Source of the DNA: Paenibacillus prosopidis
GTDB lineage: Bacteria; Bacillota; Bacilli; Paenibacillales; Paenibacillaceae
Assembly: GCF_003337375.1 (NCBI RefSeq)
Contig: NZ_QPJD01000011.1
Location: 62,001 to 126,000 of the forward strand
Reading direction: 5' to 3'
Length of the DNA stretch: 64,000 nucleotides
The notes under the pieces are model-generated. The model was not told where the DNA came from. It worked only from the letters and a program-made list of their open reading frames with translations, and made no database searches. Shown piece by piece: positions 26,930-34,879 of the stretch. The position numbers and the translations under genes are program-made. The first letter of the stretch is position 1. Every line of letters begins with the position of its first letter.

Positions 26930-27772
26930 TTACGCACGCAATCCGTTTGCCAGACTCATCATCGTATCACTGGATGATAATGCTCTTGCTGCCAATTGAT
27001 AAGCGCGCTGCACATTTATAAGCTCGGTCATCTCGTCCGTCAGCTCGACATTAGATTGCTCCAAGTAGCCTTGGCGCAACGAAATAAGATTTTCCGAATC
27101 CGGTACGATCTCTTGAACGACATCGCCCACGTTAATCCCGTCCGCAATAACAAATAAGTTATCCGAGACCGCAGTTAAAGCCGCCGGACGCGATGCCTGC
27201 AGCAGCTTAATGCTGCCAAGCTCAATGGTTCTTGCAGAGGAGACGCCAAGCACCGTTCCATCAGGATTAACGCGAAGGCTATAGCCTTGCGGCACTACGA
27301 TATTGCCTTCAACCACGTTACCGGTTTCTGCATCTCTAACATTCGCGACAATGGGATATCCGTCTTCCGTTGCCAAAATCGTATCACCGTTTGCCCCTAC
27401 CGTCAACTGAAACGCCCCGTTTCGGGTATACGCACGATTGCCGGCAGAGCCTACTTCAACCTCGAACAACGCATTTCCCTCAATTGCAATATCCGTTTCC
27501 TTATCCGTTCCCTGCATGGGACCCTGGGACAGATTCGGCTGAACCATCGTCATCTTCGAGCCCCAGCCTTGGTTAAAGTTCATTGGAGTCAGACGTCCCA
27601 CCTGACTGAACGCATCCGGCTGCCGTTTAATGTTATTGAGAAGATCCTCGAATGTCGCTTCCTTGCGCTTATATCCTACCGTGTTAACATTCGCGATATT
27701 GTCTGCAAGCAGATCAAGCTTCTGCTGAAGCCCATTCATCGATACCATCGCATTAATCATTGAGCTGTTCAA
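26930..27772 (-). CDS. flhP: FlgG-like flagellar rod/hook protein
   Basis: Protein of 280 residues from a TTG at 27772 with AGAGGGG upstream. The N-terminus (MNSSMINAMVSMNGLQQKLDLLADNIANVNTVGYKR) is the conserved rod-protein helix and DNIANVNT motif. The middle has the FlgG beta domain (YTRNGAFQLTV), and the C-terminus ends in the second helix (VELTDEMTELINVQRAYQLAARAL). Rod and hook proteins polymerise outside the membrane through the flagellar export gate. It follows flhO by 36 bases. The order mbl-flhO-flhP matches B. subtilis, supporting the names. Confidence 0.88.
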   Translation of the reverse strand: MNSSMINAMVSMNGLQQKLDLLADNIANVNTVGYKRKEATFEDLLNNIKRQPDAFSQVGRLTPMNFNQGWGSKMTMVQPNLSQGPMQGTDKETDIAIEGNALFEVEVGSAGNRAYTRNGAFQLTVGANGDTILATEDGYPIVANVRDAETGNVVEGNIVVPQGYSLRVNPDGTVLGVSSARTIELGSIKLLQASRPAALTAVSDNLFVIADGINVGDVVQEIVPDSENLISLRQGYLEQSNVELTDEMTELINVQRAYQLAARALSSSDTMMSLANGLRA

Positions 27773-27807
27773 GCTTCGCGCAACCCCTCTACTTCAACCT
27801 TTTGTGG

Positions 27808-28671
27808 CTATATGCGGCCTACATCGTTAACTGCTTTGCTTAAGGTTTGATCATAAAATTGTATGACCTTCTGATTCGCTTCATATGCGCGAAGCGCTGC
27901 CATTAGATCAACCGCCGCTTGGGCAGGGTCAACATTGGAACGTTCGACATAGCCCTGCCGCACTTCAACGCGCTCGCCTGGATTGATAGCCCGAGCTTCT
28001 CCGTCTTGGGCAGCAAACCGGAAGTTACCGTTTCCTTCACGCACAAGCTGGTTCGGGTTATCTACCCGGCTGATTAGCAATTGAACGCCGGCATCCTGTC
28101 CGTCCGCATCTATAAATCGTTGATCATCCGTTAGTATTAAGCTGTCAAGACTAACGCCGACAGGCAATTGAATGGGACGTTCATCCGTTCCAAGCACATT
28201 CGAGCCATCGCTTGTCATCAGGAAGCCTTGTTCGGTCAGCATAAACTTGCCGCCCCTAGTATAACGGATCTCGCCATTTTGATCTTGAATGGTAAAAAAG
28301 GCTTGCGGCTGGAAGGTGACCTCACCGTCCGGTCCTACATTTTTGCCGGATGCGTCAAAGGCCATCCCGTCCACTTCGATGTTTGAAATAAGCGCGAAGT
28401 CAGACGAATTGTTCGTCTGCGTCAAATCACCCTGCAAATGAATGGACAAGCTTTCTTCCGCAAATACGCCGCTAGTCAATTTTCCTAGCGTTGCCGCGTT
28501 CTCCGGTCCCGCTCCTGTCAATGACAACAGCATTTCCGGAAAAGACCGCGTAACCGCGTTTGTCTGTTTATAACCAGGCGTATTTATATTGGATATATTA
28601 TTCGTTACCGTATCATGTCTGCGCTGCTGAGAAATCATTCCCGACGCTGCGGTATATAAACCTCTTAACAT
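27808..28671 (-). CDS. flhO: FlgF/FlgG-like flagellar rod/hook protein
   Basis: Protein of 287 residues with N-terminal MLRGLYTAASGMISQQRRHDTVTNNISNINTPGYKQ, a rod-protein signature. The middle contains FTIQDQNGEIRYTRGGKFML and the C-terminus ends QGYVERSNVDPAQAAVDLMAALRAYEANQKVIQ, the second conserved helix. It is the first gene of the flhO-flhP pair. In B. subtilis the pair depends on sigma-D; a -10-like CCGATAAT occurs at 28716-28723 but no matching -35 is seen. Confidence 0.88.
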   Translation of the reverse strand: MLRGLYTAASGMISQQRRHDTVTNNISNINTPGYKQTNAVTRSFPEMLLSLTGAGPENAATLGKLTSGVFAEESLSIHLQGDLTQTNNSSDFALISNIEVDGMAFDASGKNVGPDGEVTFQPQAFFTIQDQNGEIRYTRGGKFMLTEQGFLMTSDGSNVLGTDERPIQLPVGVSLDSLILTDDQRFIDADGQDAGVQLLISRVDNPNQLVREGNGNFRFAAQDGEARAINPGERVEVRQGYVERSNVDPAQAAVDLMAALRAYEANQKVIQFYDQTLSKAVNDVGRI

Positions 28672-28841
28672 AGCCGTTACCTCCCCGCCGCTTTCAATCG
28701 AGCTTACCTCTATATATTATCGGTTGAAAGCAAGGCTGCCTGAATAGCCTGTCCATGCGACCTTCGACTCATTTACGCCTCAGCTCCGCCCCCCTAAGGC
28801 TCCCTACCCGCGCAAATGTCCAGCCGTGGCCGCTGCCGTCT
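28672..28841. other. Spacer between mbl and flhO
   Basis: Holds GGGGAGGT before the flhO start and a CCGATAAT element (28716-28723, minus strand) resembling a sigma-D -10 box. The left part (28760-28830) is C-rich and shows no gene or hairpin. Confidence 0.3.
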
Positions 28842-29834
28842 TTACTTCTTCCCGAGCTTGTCCAAATTATCGAGCAAAATGCCTGTTCCTTTTACAACGC
28901 AGTGCATAGGGTCTTCAGCAATCAACACCGGCACCTTCAGCTCTTCTGCCAGCAGCGCATCAATTCCGCCCAGAAGCGCGCCCCCGCCTGTCAAAATAAC
29001 GCCGCGGTCAATAATGTCCGCGGACAGCTCCGGCGGTGTGCGCTCCAGCACGGCCTTTGCGGCGGATACGATCGACATAACCGGATCCCACAACGCCTCG
29101 CGCACCTCTCCCGAACGAATCGTAACCGTAAGCGGAAGGCCGGAAACCATATCCCGGCCGCGAATATCGATTTCATCCTGACGATCGCCCTCGTATACGC
29201 TTCCGATCCTGATCTTAATTTCCTCGCTCGTTCTCTCGCCGATCAGAAGCTTATATTTATTCTTGATGAACTTCATAATCGCATCGTCGAACTTGTCCCC
29301 CGCAACCTTAATAGAAGAGGCGGTTACAACGTCGCCCATAGAAAGAACGGCCACATCCGTCGTGCCCCCGCCAATATCTACGACCATATTGCCGCTGGGC
29401 TGGAAGATATCCATTCCAGCCCCAATCGCGGCAGCCTTCGGTTCGTCCTCAAGATAAACTTCCTTCGCACCGCTTCGCTCCGCCGCTTGGCGGATTGCTT
29501 TCTGCTCAACCGATGTAATATTCGTCGGAGCGCAAATCAGGATACGGGGACGGCTAAACCATTTCCGTCCTTCTACGCGATCAATGAACGCCTTCAGCAT
29601 AATTTCCGTTATTTCAAAATCCGCGATTACGCCGTCCCGCAAAGGGCGGATCGCCACAATATTGCCGGGCGTACGGCCAACCATTCTATGTGCTTCCTCG
29701 CCTACGGCAAGTACTTTCTTCGAATCGCTTTCAATCGCAACGACTGAAGGCTCATCGAGCACGACACCTCTTCCTTTAACATGAATGGATACATTGGCTG
29801 TACCAAGATCGATCCCGATATCCTTGCTCCACAT
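28842..29834 (-). CDS. mbl: MreB-like cell-shape protein Mbl
   Basis: Protein of 330 residues from the ATG at 29834 (MWSKDIGIDLGTANVSIHVKG), with a GGGGGA site ten bases upstream; the open frame extends 51 codons further but without a site. It is a bacterial actin that guides lateral wall synthesis. Visible nucleotide-binding motifs are DIGIDLGTANV (phosphate 1), VVDIGGGTTDVAVLS (phosphate 2) and GVILTGGGALLGGID (adenosine). The N-terminal YI/VHVKGRGVVLDEPSVVA follows the MreB pattern. Position after spoIIID is as in B. subtilis, where this paralogue is mbl. Confidence 0.94.
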   Translation of the reverse strand: MWSKDIGIDLGTANVSIHVKGRGVVLDEPSVVAIESDSKKVLAVGEEAHRMVGRTPGNIVAIRPLRDGVIADFEITEIMLKAFIDRVEGRKWFSRPRILICAPTNITSVEQKAIRQAAERSGAKEVYLEDEPKAAAIGAGMDIFQPSGNMVVDIGGGTTDVAVLSMGDVVTASSIKVAGDKFDDAIMKFIKNKYKLLIGERTSEEIKIRIGSVYEGDRQDEIDIRGRDMVSGLPLTVTIRSGEVREALWDPVMSIVSAAKAVLERTPPELSADIIDRGVILTGGGALLGGIDALLAEELKVPVLIAEDPMHCVVKGTGILLDNLDKLGKK

Positions 29835-29958
29835 AAGGCTTAAGTCCCCCAACGAATAATGTTTGCTTAACGTACAATTGGTCCCCTTGACAGGGAAACC
29901 GCTAACGTACATTATTCGCCAAAATGGACAAAATTCCTCTATAATTCGAGAAAAAACT

Positions 29959-30246
29959 TCACACTTTCCCTGCTGCCAGCACTTCACGCTTCTTTGAACT
30001 CGTTTTCTTATATTTAATCTTGGTTGCTTCTCCTCCCCTCAGGTGCCTGATCGATTTGTGGTACTCGAGAATGTGTTTAACCTGATCGGCCAGATCGGGG
30101 TTTATTTCAGGCAGCCGCTCGGTTAAATCCTTGTGCACCGTACTTTTGGAAACACCGAACTCTTTGGCGATCGTTCGCACCGTGTGCTTCGTTTCAACGA
30201 TGCAGCGGCCTATTTTAATGGTTCGCTCTTTGATGTAATCGTGCAC
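29959..30246 (-). CDS. spoIIID: Sporulation transcription regulator SpoIIID
   Basis: Protein of 95 residues from a GTG at 30246 with GGAGG seven bases upstream. SpoIIID is a DNA-binding regulator that switches mother-cell genes on or off after sigma-E. The helix-turn-helix reads HTVRTIAKEFGVSKSTVHKDL (about 21-41), followed by LPEINPDLADQVKHILEYHK and a basic C-terminal tail (KIKYKKTSSKK) that aids DNA contact. A sigma-E-like promoter lies just upstream, as expected. Confidence 0.96.
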   Translation of the reverse strand: MHDYIKERTIKIGRCIVETKHTVRTIAKEFGVSKSTVHKDLTERLPEINPDLADQVKHILEYHKSIRHLRGGEATKIKYKKTSSKKREVLAAGKV

Positions 30247-30279
30247 GTTCCCGCCTCCCTACTCGAGATAGTTTGGTAC

Positions 30280-30308
30280 ATTATATGAGTGGTGCGGGTA
30301 TATATTCG
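30280..30308 (-). promoter_or_regulatory. Sigma-E-like promoter of spoIIID
   Basis: -10 CATATAAT (30280-30287), a 14-base spacer and -35 CGAATAT (30302-30308), minus strand. This agrees with the known mother-cell consensus and with sigma-E control of spoIIID in B. subtilis. Confidence 0.6.
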
Positions 30309-30350
30309 TTATGGCCAAGCATGACAAGCCTTATTGCTAATAAATTTTCA

Positions 30351-30389
30351 TAAAAAAGCAAAACAGGCAGGGGTTTGACCCCTGCCTGT
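30351..30389 (-). terminator. Terminator of spoIIQ
   Basis: ACAGGCAGGGG (30363-30373) pairs with CCCCTGCCTGT (30379-30389), followed on the minus strand by TTTTGCTTTTTT. Confidence 0.9.
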
Positions 30390-30436
30390 ATGTCTAAAGT
30401 CCTATTTTTTCACAAAATCGTTAACCGCTTTTAATA

Positions 30437-31177
30437 CTACTCCATGATTAGCGAGTTCGGATTAACCGCCTTGCCGTTACTGCGTGTTTCATAATGAAGG
30501 TGGATACCCAGATCGCGCTCGAGATCATTCCTGCCTGCCACTGCAATCTTCGTACCTTGGCGAACCTCATCACCTTCGGCAACCTGCACTTCACTAACGC
30601 TTTGGTACACGGTCACCAGACCGCCGGCATGTGTTATTTCAATCGTGTTGCCATTCGTCGGATGCTTCTCGACGTAGGTTACCTTACCAGACAATGCAGC
30701 TAGTACATCGAATGTTTTGCCGCTTGGGTCAACAAAATCGATACCCATATGCGGGGAGAACGTATCGCCTACTTGAACCAATGCCGCTTCGCGTTCTGCG
30801 TCGCTCGCTTTTTCATCGTAGAAGTCAAGCTCTACTTGAAGCGCTTCTTTGTTAGCTACCGGCCACTCCATTAACTCGTCGCCAGCCACAACTTCCAATG
30901 TGTCTTCAACCTTGCCGTCCGTCGCTGCTTCTTCACCTTTCGAAACCTCAGTGGATTCGGTTTTTCCTGTTGTAGCTTGATCATCCGGTCCCTGATAGAT
31001 CCACATTAAGGTTACGATAATTGCTGCCGCGGCCATGAAGATTGCTGGAGAAACCCATCGCTTTGCAAAAAGGTTCTTCCATCCACTGCTAGATTTGGCG
31101 GCAGACGCTTCTCCCAGAATAGTTTTGGGAGTTTCTTCTGGTCTTTGCTTCGGTTTGTTTTGGTTTTGATCATTCAT
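30437..31177 (-). CDS. spoIIQ: Stage II sporulation protein SpoIIQ
   Basis: Protein of 246 residues. It is a forespore membrane protein that binds SpoIIIAH across the intermembrane space during engulfment. A polar N-terminus is followed by one membrane segment (about 43-60, PAIFMAAAAIIVTLMWI), a linker rich in Thr/Glu, and a LytM/M23 domain (about 105-246). The zinc-site residues look intact: His143 and Asp147 in SPHMGIDF, and His226/His228 in HLHYE. In B. subtilis the first His is replaced. The ATG at 31177 has GAGGTGA upstream, and a sigma-F-like promoter precedes it. Confidence 0.93.
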   Translation of the reverse strand: MNDQNQNKPKQRPEETPKTILGEASAAKSSSGWKNLFAKRWVSPAIFMAAAAIIVTLMWIYQGPDDQATTGKTESTEVSKGEEAATDGKVEDTLEVVAGDELMEWPVANKEALQVELDFYDEKASDAEREAALVQVGDTFSPHMGIDFVDPSGKTFDVLAALSGKVTYVEKHPTNGNTIEITHAGGLVTVYQSVSEVQVAEGDEVRQGTKIAVAGRNDLERDLGIHLHYETRSNGKAVNPNSLIME

Positions 31178-31195
31178 TTATATCACCTCACTAGC

Positions 31196-31224
31196 CATTG
31201 TTGCCAGATCTGCTAGGTTTATAC
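31196..31224 (-). promoter_or_regulatory. Sigma-F-like promoter of spoIIQ
   Basis: -10 GGCAACAATG (31196-31205) and -35 GTATA (31220-31224), minus strand, with a 14-base spacer. The -10 fits the forespore pattern GGNRANAHTR exactly; the spacer is slightly short. The predicted leader is very short. Confidence 0.5.
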
Positions 31225-31243
31225 CTGAGGTGAATAGTAATTT

Positions 31244-32422
31244 TTAAGAGTCTGATTGGATTGGTAGCTTCGAAGCTTGCTCTACCTTAATGCCGGTATA
31301 ATAGTGGCGAATAATATCTTCCGCCTTCCTGCCTTCCTGCGCCATTCCGTTCGCTCCCCACTGGCTCATGCCAACGCCGTGTCCGAATCCGAACGTCGTA
31401 ATGGTAACAGTATCCTTCTGAATCGTCCAGGTGAACAGCGAGGATGCCAGGTCCAGACGTTCGCGCACTTCACGTCCACTGAACGTTTCACCGTTTATTT
31501 TGATTGTTTTGATTCGATTGCCGTCTGTCTTCTCAATCACTTTAATAGCAGGCTTTGCTGCAGCATTCTTTCCAGAGAGACCCATCTTTAAGTAAAACTC
31601 TCGCTTAGTCAGCTTGACTGTTTCTTTGTAACGAGGTGAAATATCGGTATCCCACGGGCTTGCCACGCTTCGCAAATAGGGAAGCGGCTGCGCCCAGTAA
31701 TCCTCTGAGTTTTCCGTATAACCATTGCTTGTGGAGAAGAAAGCAGCTTGTATCGGTTCACCATCATACGTAATGACAAGACCTCTCGTTTCCTCTGCTG
31801 CCTGCTTCAGTTTAGCGAGGTTCTCCTTCTTCTCCTCGCCCGTCCATTTGCGTGCAAGCTCAGCAATCGGAATATAAACCTGATGCTCGATCGTATCCGT
31901 CACATCGGCCTGCTCGTCCTTCATCCCGCTTCTATCCTTCAGTCCAATTCTACGAACAATATACGTGCGCGCCGCGATGGCTTGCGCCTTCAGCGCCTCA
32001 AGCTCGAAGTCTATCGGCATTTCTCCTGCGAGAACGCCTTGTACATAGGTTTCCAACGGAACCGTTTCAATTCGTTCTTCCTTCGTTAAGTAGACTCGAA
32101 TACTCACCCTATCAAGAACTTCAGCCTCCTTCGCATTTACAGAGTCGGTTACAGGCTTAGGCCTTGCTGCAGGCTTTTGAACCGGAAGAGAAGAACCGGA
32201 TCCTGCAGCAATCGTTTCTTGAACTTCCCTTGAGGTCGTGCTGGAGCTCGCCCTAAGTATGGCTTGCTCCGCCGACTCCCTGCTTGATGCAATCTCAGCT
32301 AAGGACAATCGGACGAACACTAAAGCGGCACCTAGCAAAACTCCGACGCCGAACAAAGACCACGTACGACTTGTCCCAAGCAGACGCAGCCGTCCTGCCA
32401 ATCTTACTATCTTTCGCTTCAT
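31244..32422 (-). CDS. spoIID: Stage II sporulation protein SpoIID
   Basis: Protein of 392 residues from the ATG at 32422 (MKRKIVRLAGRLR) with AAGGAG close upstream. SpoIID is a membrane-anchored lytic transglycosylase that cleaves peptidoglycan glycan strands during engulfment. One N-terminal membrane segment (WSLFGVGVLLGAALVFV) is followed by a linker and the SpoIID domain. Motifs: VPLETYVQGVLAGEMP with the catalytic Glu, LKAQAIAARTYIV, and the C-terminal FGFGHGVGMSQWGANGMA. It lies directly before spoIIQ, as in many spore-formers. CATAGAAT further upstream resembles a sigma-E -10 box, but no good -35 was found. Confidence 0.95.
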   Translation of the reverse strand: MKRKIVRLAGRLRLLGTSRTWSLFGVGVLLGAALVFVRLSLAEIASSRESAEQAILRASSSTTSREVQETIAAGSGSSLPVQKPAARPKPVTDSVNAKEAEVLDRVSIRVYLTKEERIETVPLETYVQGVLAGEMPIDFELEALKAQAIAARTYIVRRIGLKDRSGMKDEQADVTDTIEHQVYIPIAELARKWTGEEKKENLAKLKQAAEETRGLVITYDGEPIQAAFFSTSNGYTENSEDYWAQPLPYLRSVASPWDTDISPRYKETVKLTKREFYLKMGLSGKNAAAKPAIKVIEKTDGNRIKTIKINGETFSGREVRERLDLASSLFTWTIQKDTVTITTFGFGHGVGMSQWGANGMAQEGRKAEDIIRHYYTGIKVEQASKLPIQSDS

Positions 32423-32565
32423 GCTTACTCCTTCCCATCCTGGCCGGACAGCCGTAAGCACCTATCGTAGAGCTGTTTATACCTCTCTCTCATTCCGGCC
32501 TTGATGGTTTATTCTATGAGGGAAAATAATAGGGTAGAACGCCGAAGCGTATATCAACTTTCATA

Positions 32566-32974
32566 TTAATCGTGTCGCAGCGCTTCAACCGGCTTCAATC
32601 CCGCCGCTTTATTAGCCGGAAAAATTCCAAATACAACGCCGACTATAGTGGAGAAAGCCAATGCTGCAAGTACGATATCCGTCGGCACTGATGTTTGTGT
32701 GCCCATTACTTTTCTATAAGGATAGAGGCGGGGTAGCCGAGCAGTATTCCTAGTATCCACCTAAACGCTTACGTTACAGCCTCGCCAAAAATTGAAACAA
32801 TATGTCGCGACGCTTTGCGCCAAGCGACTTCCGAATGCCAATTTCACGAGTCCGCTCCGTTACCGAAACGAGCACAATATTCATAATCCCGATGCCGCCT
32901 ATGACGGGCGATATCGCTGCAACTCCGATAAGCATCGAATTCATGGTCACATTGACCAAATTAAGTATCTCCAT
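32566..32974 (-). pseudogene. Degraded C-terminus of a MacB/FtsX-type ABC permease
   Basis: Two fragments in different frames match adjacent parts of one protein. Bases 32774-32974 encode [38 protein letters not shown] and DILFQF, the typical MacB permease end. A third frame across 32700-32772 gives ILGILLGYPASILIEK interrupted by two stops. Bases 32566-32700 encode STIVGVVFGIFPANKAAG and LKPVEALRHD, the normal C-terminus. At least one frameshift and two stops are needed, and the N-terminal part is absent, so the gene is dead. It lies just downstream of the repeat and transposase-like region, suggesting loss by a mobile-element event. Confidence 0.8.
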
Positions 32975-33092
32975 GGCATCCTCTTAATTGAAAATTGCGG
33001 TAACTGCTCGTATCTCCGCGAAATTTCTCCGTCAATTGGATTTCCAGTTGTGTAAACCCTATCCATCAAGCTCCGCATTCCCCTCCTTTTCT

Positions 33093-33123
33093 CTCCTTTG
33101 CTTCACTATCCCCTCAGCTCAGG
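33093..33123 (-). repeat. 31-bp repeat, copy B
   Basis: Reads CTCCTTTGCTTCACTATCCC and continues CTCAGCTCAGG on the plus strand. It matches copy A in about 27 of 31 bases and the inverse of copy C in about 28 of 31. Confidence 0.7.
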
Positions 33124-33252
33124 ACGTGTATATTCCGCAACTTAAGCTTTCCTGCCTTAACCTGGACTCCCCTCGTCCCAGCTACTTTCCCAGTTTAAGC
33201 CCTGCATTCGGCACCTCTGAACCAATATCTCAGTACCGTAACTGCTTATTTA

Positions 33253-33283
33253 CTCCTTTGCTCCACTATCCCTTCTGCTCAGG
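33253..33283 (-). repeat. 31-bp repeat, copy A
   Basis: Same orientation as copy B, exactly 160 bases away. Flanking bases resemble each other less well, so the conserved core is about 31 bases. Confidence 0.7.
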
Positions 33284-33378
33284 AGCATTCTACAGTGAAA
33301 CACCCCTCATCCCACTGATTTCAATTCATTTATTCCACCCTTTTTCTTAAAAATGATCCTACCTTCCCTATAAAAGTA

Positions 33379-33407
33379 TTGATTTTCTTCAAGATTGTTG
33401 CTAAAAT
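33379..33407 (+). promoter_or_regulatory. Promoter of the transposase-like gene
   Basis: -35 TTGATT (33379-33384), a 17-base spacer and -10 TAAAAT (33402-33407), plus strand, about 58 bases before the ATG. The rest of 32975-33464 shows only the repeats and no gene. Confidence 0.55.
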
Positions 33408-33464
33408 AAAAATACGAACAAATGTTCTGTTTTTAAATATAAAATTAATCAGGTGGTGTGCGGC

Positions 33465-34349
33465 ATGATGGACAGCATTGTTCGGTTCAATCAACTTTTT
33501 TCAAAAGAAAAAGATTGTATCAGGCTCGTTCACAAGCTCAAATGGCCATCGGGCTTCCACTGTACTAGTTGTAATCACACCACTGCCTATACAATCAGCA
33601 CTCGAAGGCTTCCACTTTACGAGTGTAGCAATTGCAAACATCAAACCTCATTAACATCGGGCACTGTCATGGATAAAAGCCGAACTCCTCTGCGAAAATG
33701 GCTGCTTACCATGTATATCCTCTCCACTTGCGAGAACAGCATTAATGCCGTCCAGCTATCTGAACTTATTGGTGTCACCTACAAAACGGCCTGGATTATG
33801 CTGAACAAACTCCGACAAGCCATATCAGACTCAGATCGTAGCATTCTTCTGTCCGGTGTTGTGGAAGCAAAGCTCGAAATTTATATGAAGCAACCCATTC
33901 CAACTTATGACGCTCTGCAGAAAGAGCAAGCCGTTATTGCAGCGCGTACTATTGAGCCGTCTGACTTCTCCTACTTCAAAATAAAACTCGTTCACTATCA
34001 CCAAAATCCCCGTGGTTGGCTGTCCAAGCAAGCGGAAAGTGAATTTATTTACACGCACGTTAGCCCAAATCTATCTCAGATAGAAATTAACAAGAGGTTT
34101 GTGAACCCTCCACGAAGCGAAGCTGTACTACCACGTATAGCAAAATCAGCCTTTAACTGGATTAACAATACGTTTCATGGACTCGGACCTCTTTATTCGC
34201 AAGCCTACTTAGATGAATACTGCTTTCGTCAAAATCACTCCTACAAACAAGGTCATTGTCCATTCGAATTTTTACTTCAGCTATGTCTTTCTATACCTAA
34301 ATCAAATAGAACTTCAACCAAATGTACTTTGATGCGGCTTGCAAGTTAA
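33465..34349 (+). CDS. IS1595/ISXO2-like transposase-derived protein lacking the usual catalytic residues
   Basis: Protein of 294 residues, the only clear plus-strand gene. The ATG at 33465 follows AGGTGG by eight bases; a GTG four codons earlier overlaps that site. Residues about 28-62 form a zinc ribbon (FHCTSCNHTTAY ... YECSNCKHQTS, two CxxC pairs), as in ISXO2-type transposases, followed by the helical part (LRKWLLTMYILST, LIGVTYKTAWIMLNKLR). The DDE domain should open with VEVDE or VEADE, but here reads GVVEAKLEIY, without that Asp. The usual HTNxxE motif is also absent near FHGLGPLYSQAYLDEYCFRQN. The frame is intact, so it may be a domesticated DNA-binding protein or an immobile relic. 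Confidence 0.75.
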   Translation: MMDSIVRFNQLFSKEKDCIRLVHKLKWPSGFHCTSCNHTTAYTISTRRLPLYECSNCKHQTSLTSGTVMDKSRTPLRKWLLTMYILSTCENSINAVQLSELIGVTYKTAWIMLNKLRQAISDSDRSILLSGVVEAKLEIYMKQPIPTYDALQKEQAVIAARTIEPSDFSYFKIKLVHYHQNPRGWLSKQAESEFIYTHVSPNLSQIEINKRFVNPPRSEAVLPRIAKSAFNWINNTFHGLGPLYSQAYLDEYCFRQNHSYKQGHCPFEFLLQLCLSIPKSNRTSTKCTLMRLAS

Positions 34350-34415
34350 TTTTGCGGCATATCGATAACAAAATGTTATATCAATGAGGTTAATGTTAGT
34401 TAAAGTTAGAAAAGG

Positions 34416-34515
34416 TTGGGTTGGGTTGGGTTGGGTTGGGTTGGGTTAGGTTGGGTTGGGTTGGGTTGGGTTGGGTTGGGTTGGGTTGGGTTGGGTTGGG
34501 TTGGGTTGGGTTGGG
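34416..34515 (+). repeat. Pentanucleotide microsatellite (TTGGG)20
   Basis: Twenty units of TTGGG on the plus strand; one unit (34446-34450) is TTAGG. The strand is all G and T, like telomere repeats, and could fold into G-quadruplexes. It sits 66 bases after the transposase-like stop. Confidence 0.97.
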
Positions 34516-34575
34516 TTGAAGTTGAAGTTGAAGTTGAAGTTGAAGTTGAAGTTGAAGTTGAAGTTGAAGTTGAAG
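34516..34575 (+). repeat. Hexanucleotide microsatellite (TTGAAG)10
   Basis: Ten perfect units of TTGAAG follow the pentamer run without a gap. Beyond 34575 come degenerate purine-rich copies, including ATAAGAAGGAGG twice (about 34598-34625). Confidence 0.97.
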
Positions 34576-34649
34576 ATATGAAGAATGATATCAAGGAGAT
34601 AAGAAGGAGGATAAGAAGGAGGATAAGTAGGAATGATGCAAAGTTTTTT

Positions 34650-34680
34650 CCTGAGCTAAGGGGAGAGTGAAGCAAAGAAG
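34650..34680 (+). repeat. 31-bp repeat, copy C (inverted)
   Basis: CCTGAGCTAAGGGGAGAGTG and AAGCAAAGAAG, the reverse complement of copies A and B with three differences from B. Copies A and C enclose 33253-34680, which holds the transposase-like gene and both microsatellites. Bases 34681-34879 hold no gene, only a weak hairpin (34759-34800). Confidence 0.7.
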
Positions 34681-34879
34681 CTAAAAAGTATATATGCATT
34701 TTTAATGTGGTGGTTTTGAATGTACATACATAAAAAGAAAAAATAGATTAACGCGAAAGAACGGCAAACGCCGTCCATTGTGATGTCGGGAATGCCGTTC
34801 AAATTAAGTTGAAATGCGCTTAAATTTCAGAAAGCTCGTCTAACATAGGCAGCGCTGATATCATAGGCATTTGCACACC

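Noticed and set aside
28716..28723. Sigma-D promoter of flhO
   Set aside because: A -10-like CCGATAAT is present but no TAAA lies 15 bases upstream.
28755..29747. A 330-codon plus-strand frame across mbl
   Set aside because: Opposite a clear actin-like gene, without a binding site or family motif.
34406..34699. Minus-strand frame with a membrane segment and Ser-Thr then Gln-Pro-Asn-Pro-Thr repeats
   Set aside because: No ribosome binding site, and any frame through these microsatellites gives a repetitive peptide. Kept only as part of a finding.
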